NCBI GenBank assembly: GCA_031430375.1
Contig: JANPBJ010000144.1
Span: 8,474 to 72,473, forward strand
DNA: 64,000 nt
Direction of reading: 5' to 3'
Origin: JAENVU01 sp031430375
GTDB lineage: Bacteria > Actinomycetota > Acidimicrobiia > IMCC26256 > JAENVU01
The translations under genes were made by a program, and so were the position numbers. Shown piece by piece: positions 53,325-62,016 of the stretch (positions are counted from its first letter, which is position 1; each line of letters opens with the position of its first letter). A model generated the notes under the pieces. The model made no database searches and had not been told where the DNA came from. It saw only the letters and a list, made by a program, of their open reading frames with translations.

Positions 53325-53788
53325 GTGCTCCGCGCGAGAAAGCGCACGAGATCGCCGCGCGCCACGATCCCAACCGCACGGCCGGCATCGAGGACGACCA
53401 CGTGCGTGACGTCGGCCTCGTGCATCAGCGTGGCCGCGTCTTCGATGGATGCGTCCGCGCCGAGACTCGGGAACTCCGACTCCATCACTTCACCGACAGT
53501 GGACGCGACCGCCTTGCGGAGTTCCTCGTCGTACCGGCGCACGTGGCTCGGGAGCGTGAAGTCCACGCCGAGAATCGCGATCGTGGTGGGTACATGGAGC
53601 CGGGCCTCGGTGGAGAGGAGGTCCTCGTCGCGTAACAGCCCGATCACCGCGCCAGCATCGTCGACCACCGGCGCCGCGCCGATTCCGCGATCGGCCAGCA
53701 CATCGGCTGCCTCCGCGAGCGTCTGATCGGCTCGCAATACCACGACATCGGGTGTCATCACCGAGCGCAACAAAGTGGATGTGGGCAT
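53321..53788 (-). CDS. CBS-domain pair protein
   Basis: 155 residues with two CBS motifs: VMTPDVVVLRADQTLAEAADVLADRGIGAAPVVDD and GEVMESEFPSLGADASIEDAATLMHEADVTHVVVL. No other domain is attached. Such proteins bind adenosine nucleotides and act as regulators. It sits between nnr and alr and touches both (it starts one base after the nnr stop and overlaps alr). Confidence 0.88.
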   Translation of the reverse strand: MPTSTLLRSVMTPDVVVLRADQTLAEAADVLADRGIGAAPVVDDAGAVIGLLRDEDLLSTEARLHVPTTIAILGVDFTLPSHVRRYDEELRKAVASTVGEVMESEFPSLGADASIEDAATLMHEADVTHVVVLDAGRAVGIVARGDLVRFLARST

Positions 53789-55249
53789 TCAGGCCTCCTG
53801 GCCGTTGCGATTCATGATCTCGTTCAATACACCAGCCGCAGCAACGGGTAGGTCACTCGCCACCAACCCAGTATGCCCGGCTCGATCCGCCGCTCGGCCA
53901 TGCACAAAGGCTCCAGCCGCGGCCGCTTCGAACCCATCTATCCCTTGCGCGCAGAACGCGCCGATCATTCCGCTCAATACGTCACCGCTTCCCGCGGTGG
54001 CCAGTGCCGGTCCTCCGGTTGGATTCAGCGCCACCCGTCCGTCGGGTGCCGCGACCACAGTGGTGGGGCCCTTCAGCAACACCACGGCGTTCGTCACAAC
54101 CGCCAGCGCACGCGCCGCCGCGATCCGATCCTCGCCGGGCGGCGCGCCGGTGAGCCGAGCGAACTCGCCGTCGTGCGGCGTCAGGACCGTGGCCGCGGTG
54201 CGGTGGCGCAGGTTGTCCAACTCGCCGGTCATCGCGGTGAGACCGTCGGCATCGAGCACGAGCGGGATCGTGGTGGTAGCGACGAGCGAGCGAACCGCGG
54301 CGGCCGTTTCGGGCGCTCGACCAAGGCCGGGTCCCAGGACCAGCGCGCCGAAGCGCCCGCAAGCGAGGGCGGCCTGGAGCGTCGCGACACCGTGTTCCGC
54401 GAGCACACCGGCGCCATCGTCGGGCAACGCGACCGTGATCACTTCGCTCCCGGACGCGAGCTCTGCTGAGCGCCCCGGCAACGCCGCCCAGACGATGCCG
54501 GCACCGAGGCGCAGCGCCGCGTGCGCCACGAGCATCGGCGCGCCCGTCATCCCATCGCTTCCGCCCACCACGAGAACGCCGGACCGCCACTTGTGCGCGG
54601 TCACCTCACGACGAGGGATCCAATGCGCAACGTCGTGCGGCTCAACGATGACGGTTCGCCACGCCTCGGATCCCAGATCGATCCCGATATCGGCCATCGT
54701 CACTGCGCCGGAGTGCGCCCGGCCCGGGTGAAACCAAAGCCCCGGCTTCGGCGCAGCGAACGTCACGGTGTGATCGGCGTGAACAGCTGGTCCGCGCACC
54801 GCGCCGGTGAGGCCATCGACCCCCGATGGGATATCGACTGCGATCACCAGCGCGCCCGCGACGCGCGCCGAAGCAATGAGTCCGACGAACTCGGCCGCGT
54901 TCCCTTCGAGGGTGTCGCGCAGCCCGGTTCCGAACATGGCGTCCACCACGAGGTGCGCACGGGCGATCGCGCGCCGGGCGCGTCCGTCGATGCCGTCGGC
55001 CATATTGAGCACGACCACGTGCGCGCCCCACGCGCGCAGCGCGGCACCGGCGACTCGACCATCGTTCCCGTTGTTGCCCCTCCCCGCGATCACCGCGATC
55101 CGGCGCCCGTAGGTCCCACCGAGCACGGCGCGGACCCGCCACGCCACGGCGCGGCCCGCCCGTTCGATGAGTGCGCCCTCGGGCGTCCCTGCCGCAGTCG
55201 TTCGCGCGTCAGCGGAAGCCATCTCGGCCGGTGTCAGGACCGGGATCAC
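53789..55249 (-). CDS. nnr: Bifunctional NAD(P)H-hydrate epimerase / dehydratase
   Basis: 486 residues from GTG 55249, overlapping the acpS stop (GTGA). The N-terminal YjeF epimerase is seen in IAVIAGRGNNGNDGRVAGAALRAWGAHV and VDAMFGTGLRDTL. The C-terminal ribokinase-like dehydratase has LVLDADGLTAM, TVLTPHDGEFARLTG and NPTGGPALATAGSGDVLSGMIGAF. It repairs hydrated NADH/NADPH. Confidence 0.93.
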   Translation of the reverse strand: MIPVLTPAEMASADARTTAAGTPEGALIERAGRAVAWRVRAVLGGTYGRRIAVIAGRGNNGNDGRVAGAALRAWGAHVVVLNMADGIDGRARRAIARAHLVVDAMFGTGLRDTLEGNAAEFVGLIASARVAGALVIAVDIPSGVDGLTGAVRGPAVHADHTVTFAAPKPGLWFHPGRAHSGAVTMADIGIDLGSEAWRTVIVEPHDVAHWIPRREVTAHKWRSGVLVVGGSDGMTGAPMLVAHAALRLGAGIVWAALPGRSAELASGSEVITVALPDDGAGVLAEHGVATLQAALACGRFGALVLGPGLGRAPETAAAVRSLVATTTIPLVLDADGLTAMTGELDNLRHRTAATVLTPHDGEFARLTGAPPGEDRIAAARALAVVTNAVVLLKGPTTVVAAPDGRVALNPTGGPALATAGSGDVLSGMIGAFCAQGIDGFEAAAAGAFVHGRAADRAGHTGLVASDLPVAAAGVLNEIMNRNGQEA

Positions 55250-55638
55250 GCGTCGATCACCGCGATTGCGACGGCCATGGCCATGAAATCCGAATGGGTG
55301 AGGGTGAGCCGCCAACTCGTCACCCCACGATCAGCTGCCAGTTCAGCTGCCCGTCCGTGGAGCGCAAGTTCCGGCTGGCCCGAGGCGAGGCGCACCACTT
55401 CCACATCGCGCAACGGGAACTTCCACAGGCCGAGGCCAAGTGCTTTCATGACCGCTTCCTTCGCACCGAATCGCGCTGCCAAGCGGGGTGCGGGTTCAAC
55501 GAATCGCGCCGCGTACTCGCGTTCTTCATCCGAGAACAACCGGGCCGCGAGCGTGGGCCGGCGAGCGAGCGCAAGGCGGAATCGCGGAATCTCAACGAGG
55601 TCGGAACCAACGCCAAATACCGAGCCGCCGGTCACCAT
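55246..55638 (-). CDS. acpS: Holo-[acyl-carrier-protein] synthase
   Basis: 130 residues. FGVGSDLVEIPRFRLALAR (the GIDxVxIxR motif, here with GSD) and FSDEEREYAARFVEPAPRLAARFGAKEAVMKALGLGLW (with W/F KEA) are the signature regions. It transfers 4'-phosphopantetheine from CoA to acyl carrier protein. It lies between the enlarged glmS-like gene (7 bases upstream) and nnr. Confidence 0.92.
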   Translation of the reverse strand: MVTGGSVFGVGSDLVEIPRFRLALARRPTLAARLFSDEEREYAARFVEPAPRLAARFGAKEAVMKALGLGLWKFPLRDVEVVRLASGQPELALHGRAAELAADRGVTSWRLTLTHSDFMAMAVAIAVIDA

Positions 55639-55645
55639 CGGCCAG

Positions 55646-58600
55646 TCACGACCGCCAGCGATCCGCGAGCGACGCGATCGGTTGGGTCAGGAGGTCGACC
55701 ACCGGAATCTCGGCGAGCAACGCATCATCGATGTGGGGCTCGGTCTCGGTCACCGCGCCGCGCAGTGCCGTGTAACGGTGGCGATACCCGGAGAGCACAC
55801 CACGCGCCACATTGGCAGAGATCCGGTCCGGGAGCTCGAGGTGCAGCAGCGTGAGTCCGACCGTCTGCGTGCCCTTCACTTCGGGAACGATCGCCACGAT
55901 GCGACCATCAACGCGCCCCCGCGTCACGAACACTTGACGTTCAGCCGCGACCGACTGCTTCGTGCCGCGCAAACGCGGGTCAGTCTCGGCGCGCGACCGC
56001 ATCTCCACGGCAATACCGCCGCGGTCCAGGAGACTGATCGTGGCGTCATCCGACTCGGGATCACCCACGATCCGGTAACGGGTAAACCCAACCACGCGCG
56101 CCACGGCCGGATCCAGGTCCACCAGCGTGCGCAGGATCTTGTACGTGAGACCGTCACGCGGCGAGCCGGCGCTCAGGACGGCCTGCACCAGGGGGACTTG
56201 CAACAAGGTCTCATCCGAGCGCGAAATCCCGACGGTCACCGTCTTGGCTTGGTGCTTGATTGCGTCGACCGGCCGAGTGAGTTGCTCGATCGCCGCGGTG
56301 AGAGCGACCGCGAGGTCGGCCGCGATCGTTGCAGGAGTGCCGAGGGTGCCGTGCTCCGCGCTGTAGGTGTCGAGCGGAATAATCCCTGATGCATAACGGA
56401 ACACCGACGCGAGTTGGACCGCGGTACCGGCCTCGAGGGAGCCGTCATAGTTCCCGGTGCGCAACCCGTCGAGGAACTGACTCGCAGGCGCTACGAGCTG
56501 TTTCGCGAGCGGCGCGAGGTCAGTATCCACCGGCGTTGCTTCCAGAATCGCCCGCGCCACCCGCAACGGCACCGCGGAGGCATCTATGGCGAGCGCGGCT
56601 TCGTAGCCGAACAGGTGGCCGGCCATCGCGCTCAAGACGAACCCCAGGCGCGGATGCACGCGGGGCACGGTGATCACATCCTTCGCCGCGCCGTACCGAT
56701 CATCGTCCTCGGAGACGATCGCAATGGCCGCGGCTTTGTGCGCGCGGTAGATCGCCAACTCTTTCGCAACATCATCCGCGGTGGACCCCGTCAGGCCCGC
56801 AGCACAGACGAGAATCATGGGCTCGGAAGACAAGTCGATGTGCTTCTTGTCTTCCGTGGCGTCACACGCGATCGACTTGTAACACAGCTCTGACAGCTTG
56901 ATCCGCACCTCGTGCGCCGCGATTCGGTTGGCGCCGTTGCCCACGATCGCCCAGTACCGGCGACTCGGCGCGTGGGCTGCGGCGATGCGCCCGATCTGCT
57001 CACGTTGGCCCACGACCGCCCGCATCGCGTCCGGCAGGTCCCGCAACCCGTGCAGGAGTGTGTCGTCATCTGCCACTACTCCCAGCGCGTCCGCGATCGC
57101 CGAGGCCAGCAGGAAACCCGCAGCAACCTGCGCGTAGAAGGCCTTCGTGGACGCGACGCTCATCTCCACATCGCGGCCATCGGAGGTGTAGAGCACACCA
57201 TCGGCACGGTCGGCCAGATCGCTATGACGCCGGTTGACGATGGCGATCACCGCGGCGCCGCGCGCCCGGGCGAGGTCGACGGTGGTGTTCGTGTCGGTCG
57301 TGGTTCCGCTTTGGGAGATCGCGATCACGAGCGCGTCGTGCATGTCGTCCGTGAGGCCGAAGCCTGAGAGTTCCGTGGCGAGCGTGGCTTGCACCCGTAC
57401 CGGGTGCGCGGGACCGACCGCATCGATGAGCGAGGCCGCAACACTCTGGCCCGCCACGGCTGCCGTGCCCTGCCCAATGACGATGACCCGGTGAATCTCG
57501 CCGCGTCCGAGCCGAGCCCGCAGCTCATCCGGAACGGTCTCCGGTCCCAGGTCCACCCGAAGGCGGCCGTCGCGTTCCACAATCTTGGCGCGTAGCGTTT
57601 TGCGAAACGACGACGGCGACTCGGTGATCTCCTTGAGCAGGTAGTGGGCGAACTCGCCGCGGTCGATATCCCGAGTGGTGATTTCTGCGTGCGCGAACTC
57701 ACCCTCGGTCACCGGGATCGGCGTGCCGTCGTAGGCGAGGCGCCGCACGCCCTCGAGCGTGCCGGCGAGTGCAGCATCGAGGACCACGATCTGCCCGCGG
57801 GACCCGCCGGGGTTGTCGGGATGGGCGGGGGTCTCGCCATCGAGCCGGAGGTAGGTATGCGTCTCCTCCACCAGGCCGTACGGCTCGCTTGCCACCACGA
57901 ACGCGTCGTCGACCAACCCAACGAAGAGCCCTTGGCCGCTGCCGCGCAGAGCCAGGAACACCTCACCGGGCGCGGCGCTGGTGTGGGCCCCAATCGCGAC
58001 CGATCCCTCAAAGCTCGCCACTGCATCCCGGAATGCGTCGACCGGCGCGAGCCCCGCATCGATACTGCGCGCCATGAGTGCAGGAATCACTTTGGCGTCG
58101 GTGGTGATCTCCGGCGCGATCTCAAGACGATGCAGACCGACGAGCTCCGCGTAATTGTCGACGTCGCCGTTCAGCGCCGCCGCGGCGTAGGTGGAACCGA
58201 CAAGGACAAGTTCTTGATGATCGAGCGGATGCGCGTTGGCTTCCGAAATCATCCCCACACTCGCCCAGCGCGTATGACTCAGGATCACCACACTCGCGGT
58301 GTCGTTGGCCAGCGCGGCATGCAGCAACTCATCGGCGGTGATCGCAGCGCGCAATATCGCGACGTTGTCACCAAGCTCACCGATCTCCGCCGCGGCTTTG
58401 TACACAAAATACAACGCACCATCCGCGGCGCGCACGGAGCGATCGCGATGCAGTCGGTCCGTGCGTTGCGCGCAGTGCTCCAGCGCGGTGGGGTCGTCCA
58501 GGTCGAGCGCGTGGTCGCGCACGACGATCTCCACGCCCGCGGAGTCTCGACCGCGGACCTCGAGCCGGTCGATCGCAGCCAACGCAACCTGTACGGACAG

Positions 58601-59059
58601 AAACCCATCGATCGCGCCCGCGCTGGGTTCGGTTCCGGCCAGCAGTGCGACTGCGTCGCAGGTACCCAGGCGGTCGCGAAGGAGTGCCCACAGGCGATCC
58701 TTGACCATTGACAGCGCCGAGTTCAAGGTCTCACCGCCGGACGGCAGCGCGGCCAGCTCGGCATCGAGGCCCGCCTCGAAGCCCGCGACGATCGCTGCGA
58801 CGCGATCCAACTCGTCCTCGAGCGCGGCGCGTCCCACCGAGTCGTCTATCAAGGCCCGTACACCGGGGGTGCCGCGCAGGGCGGCGTCCACAGTTCCGAG
58901 ATGCGCCGCGGCTGCTTGGAAATCGTCGACCCGGGTCGCTTCGTCGGCGACCCCGCGGGCCAGATCCGCCGAGGCGGCCGCCGTCAGCTCGCGCAGCCCC
59001 GCCAGGTCCGGCGGAGTCCGATCGGAGGGGCGGCGCAGGACCGCCACGATGCCGCACAT
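55646..59059 (-). CDS. glmS: Greatly enlarged GlmS-like protein (glutaminase + double SIS)
   Basis: 1137 residues, while standard GlmS is about 600. The Ntn nucleophile Cys2 (MCGIVAVL) is intact. RGRDSAG (169-175), SHTRWA (261-266), NAHPLDH (275-281) and NGDVDNY (297-303) give a complete glutaminase signature, but the first lies about 140 residues later than normal because of a helical insertion. SIS1 has ISQSGTTTDT (581-590) and VASTKAF (635-641); SIS2 has KLSELCYKSI (721-730). A piece resembling the usual GlmS end (RPVDAIKHQAKTVTV) is at 929-943, and about 190 residues follow. It should make glucosamine-6-phosphate from fructose-6-phosphate and glutamine; neighbouring glmM supports this. 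Confidence 0.85.
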   Translation of the reverse strand: MCGIVAVLRRPSDRTPPDLAGLRELTAAASADLARGVADEATRVDDFQAAAAHLGTVDAALRGTPGVRALIDDSVGRAALEDELDRVAAIVAGFEAGLDAELAALPSGGETLNSALSMVKDRLWALLRDRLGTCDAVALLAGTEPSAGAIDGFLSVQVALAAIDRLEVRGRDSAGVEIVVRDHALDLDDPTALEHCAQRTDRLHRDRSVRAADGALYFVYKAAAEIGELGDNVAILRAAITADELLHAALANDTASVVILSHTRWASVGMISEANAHPLDHQELVLVGSTYAAAALNGDVDNYAELVGLHRLEIAPEITTDAKVIPALMARSIDAGLAPVDAFRDAVASFEGSVAIGAHTSAAPGEVFLALRGSGQGLFVGLVDDAFVVASEPYGLVEETHTYLRLDGETPAHPDNPGGSRGQIVVLDAALAGTLEGVRRLAYDGTPIPVTEGEFAHAEITTRDIDRGEFAHYLLKEITESPSSFRKTLRAKIVERDGRLRVDLGPETVPDELRARLGRGEIHRVIVIGQGTAAVAGQSVAASLIDAVGPAHPVRVQATLATELSGFGLTDDMHDALVIAISQSGTTTDTNTTVDLARARGAAVIAIVNRRHSDLADRADGVLYTSDGRDVEMSVASTKAFYAQVAAGFLLASAIADALGVVADDDTLLHGLRDLPDAMRAVVGQREQIGRIAAAHAPSRRYWAIVGNGANRIAAHEVRIKLSELCYKSIACDATEDKKHIDLSSEPMILVCAAGLTGSTADDVAKELAIYRAHKAAAIAIVSEDDDRYGAAKDVITVPRVHPRLGFVLSAMAGHLFGYEAALAIDASAVPLRVARAILEATPVDTDLAPLAKQLVAPASQFLDGLRTGNYDGSLEAGTAVQLASVFRYASGIIPLDTYSAEHGTLGTPATIAADLAVALTAAIEQLTRPVDAIKHQAKTVTVGISRSDETLLQVPLVQAVLSAGSPRDGLTYKILRTLVDLDPAVARVVGFTRYRIVGDPESDDATISLLDRGGIAVEMRSRAETDPRLRGTKQSVAAERQVFVTRGRVDGRIVAIVPEVKGTQTVGLTLLHLELPDRISANVARGVLSGYRHRYTALRGAVTETEPHIDDALLAEIPVVDLLTQPIASLADRWRS

Positions 59060-59079
59060 GAGGCAGAGAAGCCTACAGC

Positions 59080-59128
59080 GGCACCGGAATCAGCGACCCC
59101 ACCCGTTCCTAGTGAGGATTCCGGTGCC
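59080..59128 (-). promoter_or_regulatory. Stem-loop leader of the glmS-like gene
   Basis: GGCACCGGAATC (59080-59091) and GATTCCGGTGCC (59117-59128) pair perfectly over 12 bp around a 25-base loop that itself can form TCCT/AGGA. The stem ends 20 bases before the start codon at 59059, so it could act as a terminator between glmM and glmS or as a leader controlling glmS. Confidence 0.7.
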
Positions 59129-59179
59129 CCAGCGACGGAATCGCGACAAGGAAAGGGCCGCGTGGGCCACCGGGATGCG

Positions 59180-60595
59180 TCAGCCCGCGCCGAGGGCGGA
59201 GGTCAAGCCCGCAACGAGCGCATCGCAGATCCGGCTCGCGGTGAGCTCGTCGGCCGCTTCGACCATGACCCGCACCACCGGCTCGGTTCCCGACGGGCGC
59301 ACGAGCACCCGGCCCTCTGTGCCCAGCTCTGCCTCCGCAGACCTGACCGCCGCCCAGAAGTCGGTGGCGCCGTCAAGACCGGATCGGTCCGCCACCCGCA
59401 CACTCGCGAGGACCTGCGGGTACTTGACGACCACGCTGGCAAGCTCGCGCAGTGACCGGCCCGACCGCACCATTGCGTCGAGGAGCAGGATCCCGGTCAA
59501 CGGGCCATCACCGGTCACCGAATGCTCCAACGCGATCACGTGACCCGACTGTTCGCCGCCAAGCACCAGATCGTGATCTTCCATGGCTGCGATGACATGG
59601 CGATCTCCCACCGGCGTCACCACGACGCCGATCCCGAGCGGCGTGAGTGCACGCGTGAGCCCGAGGTTCGCCATCACCGTGGTCGCGATCGCATGGTTGC
59701 GCAACCGATCACGACCATCGAGGTCGATGGCGAGGATCGCGAGGATGTGATCACCATCGACGATCGCGCCGGAGGCATCGACCGCAACCACGCGATCCGC
59801 ATCACCATCGAACGCCAGACCCGCGGCTACGCCACGCGCCACCACCTCCGCCGCGACCACCGACGGGTAGGTGGAGCCGCACTGCGCGTTGATGTTGGTG
59901 CCGTTCGGTTCTGCCCCCAGCACGTGCACCTCGGCCCCCAGCGCCCGCAACGCGGCAGGCGCGGCGATGGAAGCGGCACCGTTCGCACAGTCGATGACCA
60001 CCTCGGTGCCCAGCAACGGCGTACCCCCGCCGACCGCGGCCACCAAATGCTCTCCATAGAGGTCGTTGCCGCCGTGGACCTCGAGCACGGTGCCCGGCAT
60101 CACGGCCGCGGCGCCGGACTCCGCGCCACCAACATCGACAGCATCGGCAGCGAGAGCGACTCGACCGGAGCTATCCGGGGCACCGTCACGGCGGTCGCCA
60201 TCGAGGAGCGTCGCGAGCGCGGCTTCGACCGCAGCCTCGGTGGCGTCGCGCAACTTACGGCCGCCGGGCTCGAACAGCTTCACGCCGTTGTCCGAATAGG
60301 GGTTGTGACTCGCGGAAATCATCACGCCCGCGGCACCGGTCTGCGCGCAGGCGGCGGCCAAACCCGGAGTGGGCAATACGCCGAGCAGCTGCACGTCGCC
60401 ACCAGCGGCGGTAATGCCCTCGGCGAGGGCGCGCTCCAGCATGGGCCCTGATTCACGGGTGTCACGAGCAACGAGAAACGGCATTGCTGTTCCCAGGGCA
60501 CGGGCCGCGGCAACGCCCAGCGCGCGTACGAGTTCCGTGGTGAGTTCGGTACCCGCGATGCCGCGGATGCCGTCGGTGCCGAAGCGGGGCGCCAT
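59180..60595 (-). CDS. glmM: Phosphoglucosamine mutase
   Basis: 471 residues from ATG 60595; a TTG three codons upstream is unlikely. RFGTDGIRGIAGTEL begins the chain and MISASHNPYSDNGVKLF carries the phosphoserine Ser. FDGDADRVVAVD binds Mg2+, GGEQSGHVI is the sugar loop, and VRPSGTEPVVRVMVEA is the phosphate-binding loop. It converts glucosamine-6-phosphate to the 1-phosphate, directly after GlmS in the pathway. Confidence 0.95.
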   Translation of the reverse strand: MAPRFGTDGIRGIAGTELTTELVRALGVAAARALGTAMPFLVARDTRESGPMLERALAEGITAAGGDVQLLGVLPTPGLAAACAQTGAAGVMISASHNPYSDNGVKLFEPGGRKLRDATEAAVEAALATLLDGDRRDGAPDSSGRVALAADAVDVGGAESGAAAVMPGTVLEVHGGNDLYGEHLVAAVGGGTPLLGTEVVIDCANGAASIAAPAALRALGAEVHVLGAEPNGTNINAQCGSTYPSVVAAEVVARGVAAGLAFDGDADRVVAVDASGAIVDGDHILAILAIDLDGRDRLRNHAIATTVMANLGLTRALTPLGIGVVVTPVGDRHVIAAMEDHDLVLGGEQSGHVIALEHSVTGDGPLTGILLLDAMVRSGRSLRELASVVVKYPQVLASVRVADRSGLDGATDFWAAVRSAEAELGTEGRVLVRPSGTEPVVRVMVEAADELTASRICDALVAGLTSALGAG

Positions 60596-60619
60596 CGGGC
60601 GCAACGACCCTGGGGTCGA

Positions 60620-61012
60620 CTACCGCTTGGAGTACTGCGGCGCCTTGCGGGCCTTCTTGAGTCCGTACTTACGACGCTCTTTCTCACGCGAGTCGCGGGT
60701 AAGCAAGCCGGCCTTCTTAAGCGCAGGACGCGCTTCGGGGTCGAGCGCAAGCAACGCACGCGCTATCCCCAAGCACAACGCGCCGGCCTGGCCGCTGATG
60801 CCGCCACCGGTGATGGTGGCGTCGACGTCGTACACGTCGGAGGTCTGGGTGATGCGCAGCCCCTCGACCGATGCCATGCGGTGCGTCGCGATGTGGAAGT
60901 ACTGCTCGAACTCGCGGCCGTTGATCACGATCTTGCCCGTGCCCGGGCGCAGCCGCACACGGGCCACCGCCTCCTTGCGCCGACCGGTGGTCTGGATGAG
61001 GGGCTTGCTCAT
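60620..61012 (-). CDS. rpsI: 30S ribosomal protein S9
   Basis: 130 residues. QTTGRRKEAVARVRLRPGTGKIVINGREFEQYF and GGGISGQAGALCLGIARALL are diagnostic, and the C-terminal RRKYGLKKARKAPQYSKR ends with the conserved Lys-Arg that reaches the P-site tRNA. The start overlaps the rplM stop by four bases. Confidence 0.97.
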   Translation of the reverse strand: MSKPLIQTTGRRKEAVARVRLRPGTGKIVINGREFEQYFHIATHRMASVEGLRITQTSDVYDVDATITGGGISGQAGALCLGIARALLALDPEARPALKKAGLLTRDSREKERRKYGLKKARKAPQYSKR

Positions 61013-61461
61013 TTGGAGTTCCTCGAAGCGGTTTTGATCACGCGAATCTCGGGCATCTGGGCCGAGTGGGGGTGGGTAGGTCCGGAGTAGACGCGCAGCT
61101 TCTTCAGCTGGGCACGACCGAGACGGGTCTTGGGCAACATGCCGCGCACGGCGAGCTTGATCACACGCTCGGGGCTGCGGGCCAGAAGGTGGCCGAGGGA
61201 CTCGGAACGAATACCACCCGGATAGCCGGAGTGGCGGTAGTAGAGCTTGTCTTCGGACTTGCGCACCGACACATCGATCTTCGACCCGTTCACCACAACC
61301 ACATGGTCGCCCGCGTCCACATTCGGGGCCCAGATGGGCTTGTGCTTGCCGCGCAGCAAGTGAGCGATCTCGGTAGCTAGGCGCCCGAGCACCACACCTT
61401 CGGCATCGATCACGTGCCAGGCGTGTTGAAGGTCTTCTTCTTTGGGGTGGAAAGTCCGCAC
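61009..61461 (-). CDS. rplM: 50S ribosomal protein L13
   Basis: 150 residues. WHVIDAEGVVLGRLATEIAHLLRGKHKP, GDHVVVVNGSKIDV and VRGMLPKTRLGRAQLKKLRVYSGPTHPHSAQ are canonical. The order rplM-rpsI-glmM is widely conserved in actinobacteria. It heads the long minus-strand array. Confidence 0.97.
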   Translation of the reverse strand: MRTFHPKEEDLQHAWHVIDAEGVVLGRLATEIAHLLRGKHKPIWAPNVDAGDHVVVVNGSKIDVSVRKSEDKLYYRHSGYPGGIRSESLGHLLARSPERVIKLAVRGMLPKTRLGRAQLKKLRVYSGPTHPHSAQMPEIRVIKTASRNSK

Positions 61462-61491
61462 AGAACCGCTCTCTCTGGTCTCACCCGGTCA

Positions 61492-61514
61492 CTCCGGGCG
61501 CGCGCGACCCGGAG
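61492..61514 (-). promoter_or_regulatory. Hairpin in the rplM 5' leader
   Basis: CTCCGGG (61492-61498) and CCCGGAG (61508-61514) form a 7-bp stem about 30 bases upstream of the rplM start. L13 operons are often autoregulated through their leader, so this could be such a site; the evidence is only the stem and its position. Confidence 0.4.
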
Positions 61515-61633
61515 GGGCCGCGCACAAGGGGTGGGAGGTTACACGGGCCGGCCCGAGGAGGCCAAGCGGGTAGTGGCTCAGTTTGAAATGCCGAAGGGCT
61601 TGACCCCCAGTCGTGGTCCCGTGCGCTGAGTGC

Positions 61634-61777
61634 GTGATCTGGCTGACCATTCTTGAATTCCTCCAGGGCATCTTTTCCAGCAAGGCCGACCGCGATCTCC
61701 CCGAGGTCAAGGCCGCGCGGCTGGAGGCAGACCGCGAAGCGGCACGCGCACGCTCCCGGAAGGCAGCGGGCCTCTGA
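61634..61777 (+). CDS. Small ORF coupled to the basic protein at 61777 (tentative)
   Basis: 47 residues from GTG 61634 (an earlier GTG at 61613 is also in frame). The sequence starts hydrophobic (VIWLTILEFLQGIFSS) and continues with charged helix (EVKAARLEADREAARARSRKAAG). Its stop overlaps the next ATG (TGATG), suggesting translational coupling. No family is recognised; it could be the end of a decayed longer gene. Confidence 0.4.
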   Translation: MIWLTILEFLQGIFSSKADRDLPEVKAARLEADREAARARSRKAAGL

Positions 61778-62016
61778 TGGCGAAGAAGACGAAGATGCCA
61801 ACCGACGTGAACCAGCGCGCCAAAGCCATCGTGGACTTCGCCACCAGCGCCGAAGACCTTCCCGACCCCGATGAGGGCAAAGACCCCGCCGCGGTCGCGC
61901 TCGGACGCAAGGGCGGGTTGAAGGGCGGGAAAGCCCGCGCCGAGAAGCTCAGTCCGGAGGAACGGTCAGAGGCGGCGAAGAAGGCCGTTCAGGCCCGATG
62001 GTCACGCAACACGTAG
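61777..62016 (+). CDS. Small basic alanine/lysine-rich protein
   Basis: 79 residues. VALGRKGGLKGGKARAEKL followed by SPEERSEAAKKAVQARW is a pattern common to short actinobacterial proteins annotated as H1-like or hypothetical. The lysine-rich helix suggests nucleic-acid binding. It overlaps the convergent XRE/ImmA gene by 15 bases. Confidence 0.65.
   Translation: MAKKTKMPTDVNQRAKAIVDFATSAEDLPDPDEGKDPAAVALGRKGGLKGGKARAEKLSPEERSEAAKKAVQARWSRNT

Noticed and set aside
54521..56389. 622-codon plus-strand frame over nnr-acpS-glmS
   Set aside because: Antisense to three recognised genes, no motif.
59060..59179. glmS ribozyme in the glmS leader
   Set aside because: The region is short with a single stem and lacks the pseudoknotted core; the ribozyme is known from Firmicutes-type bacteria.
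61414..61629. 71-codon plus-strand ORF over the rplM leader
   Set aside because: It overlaps the rplM 5' end and leader, and no coding signal beyond composition is seen.
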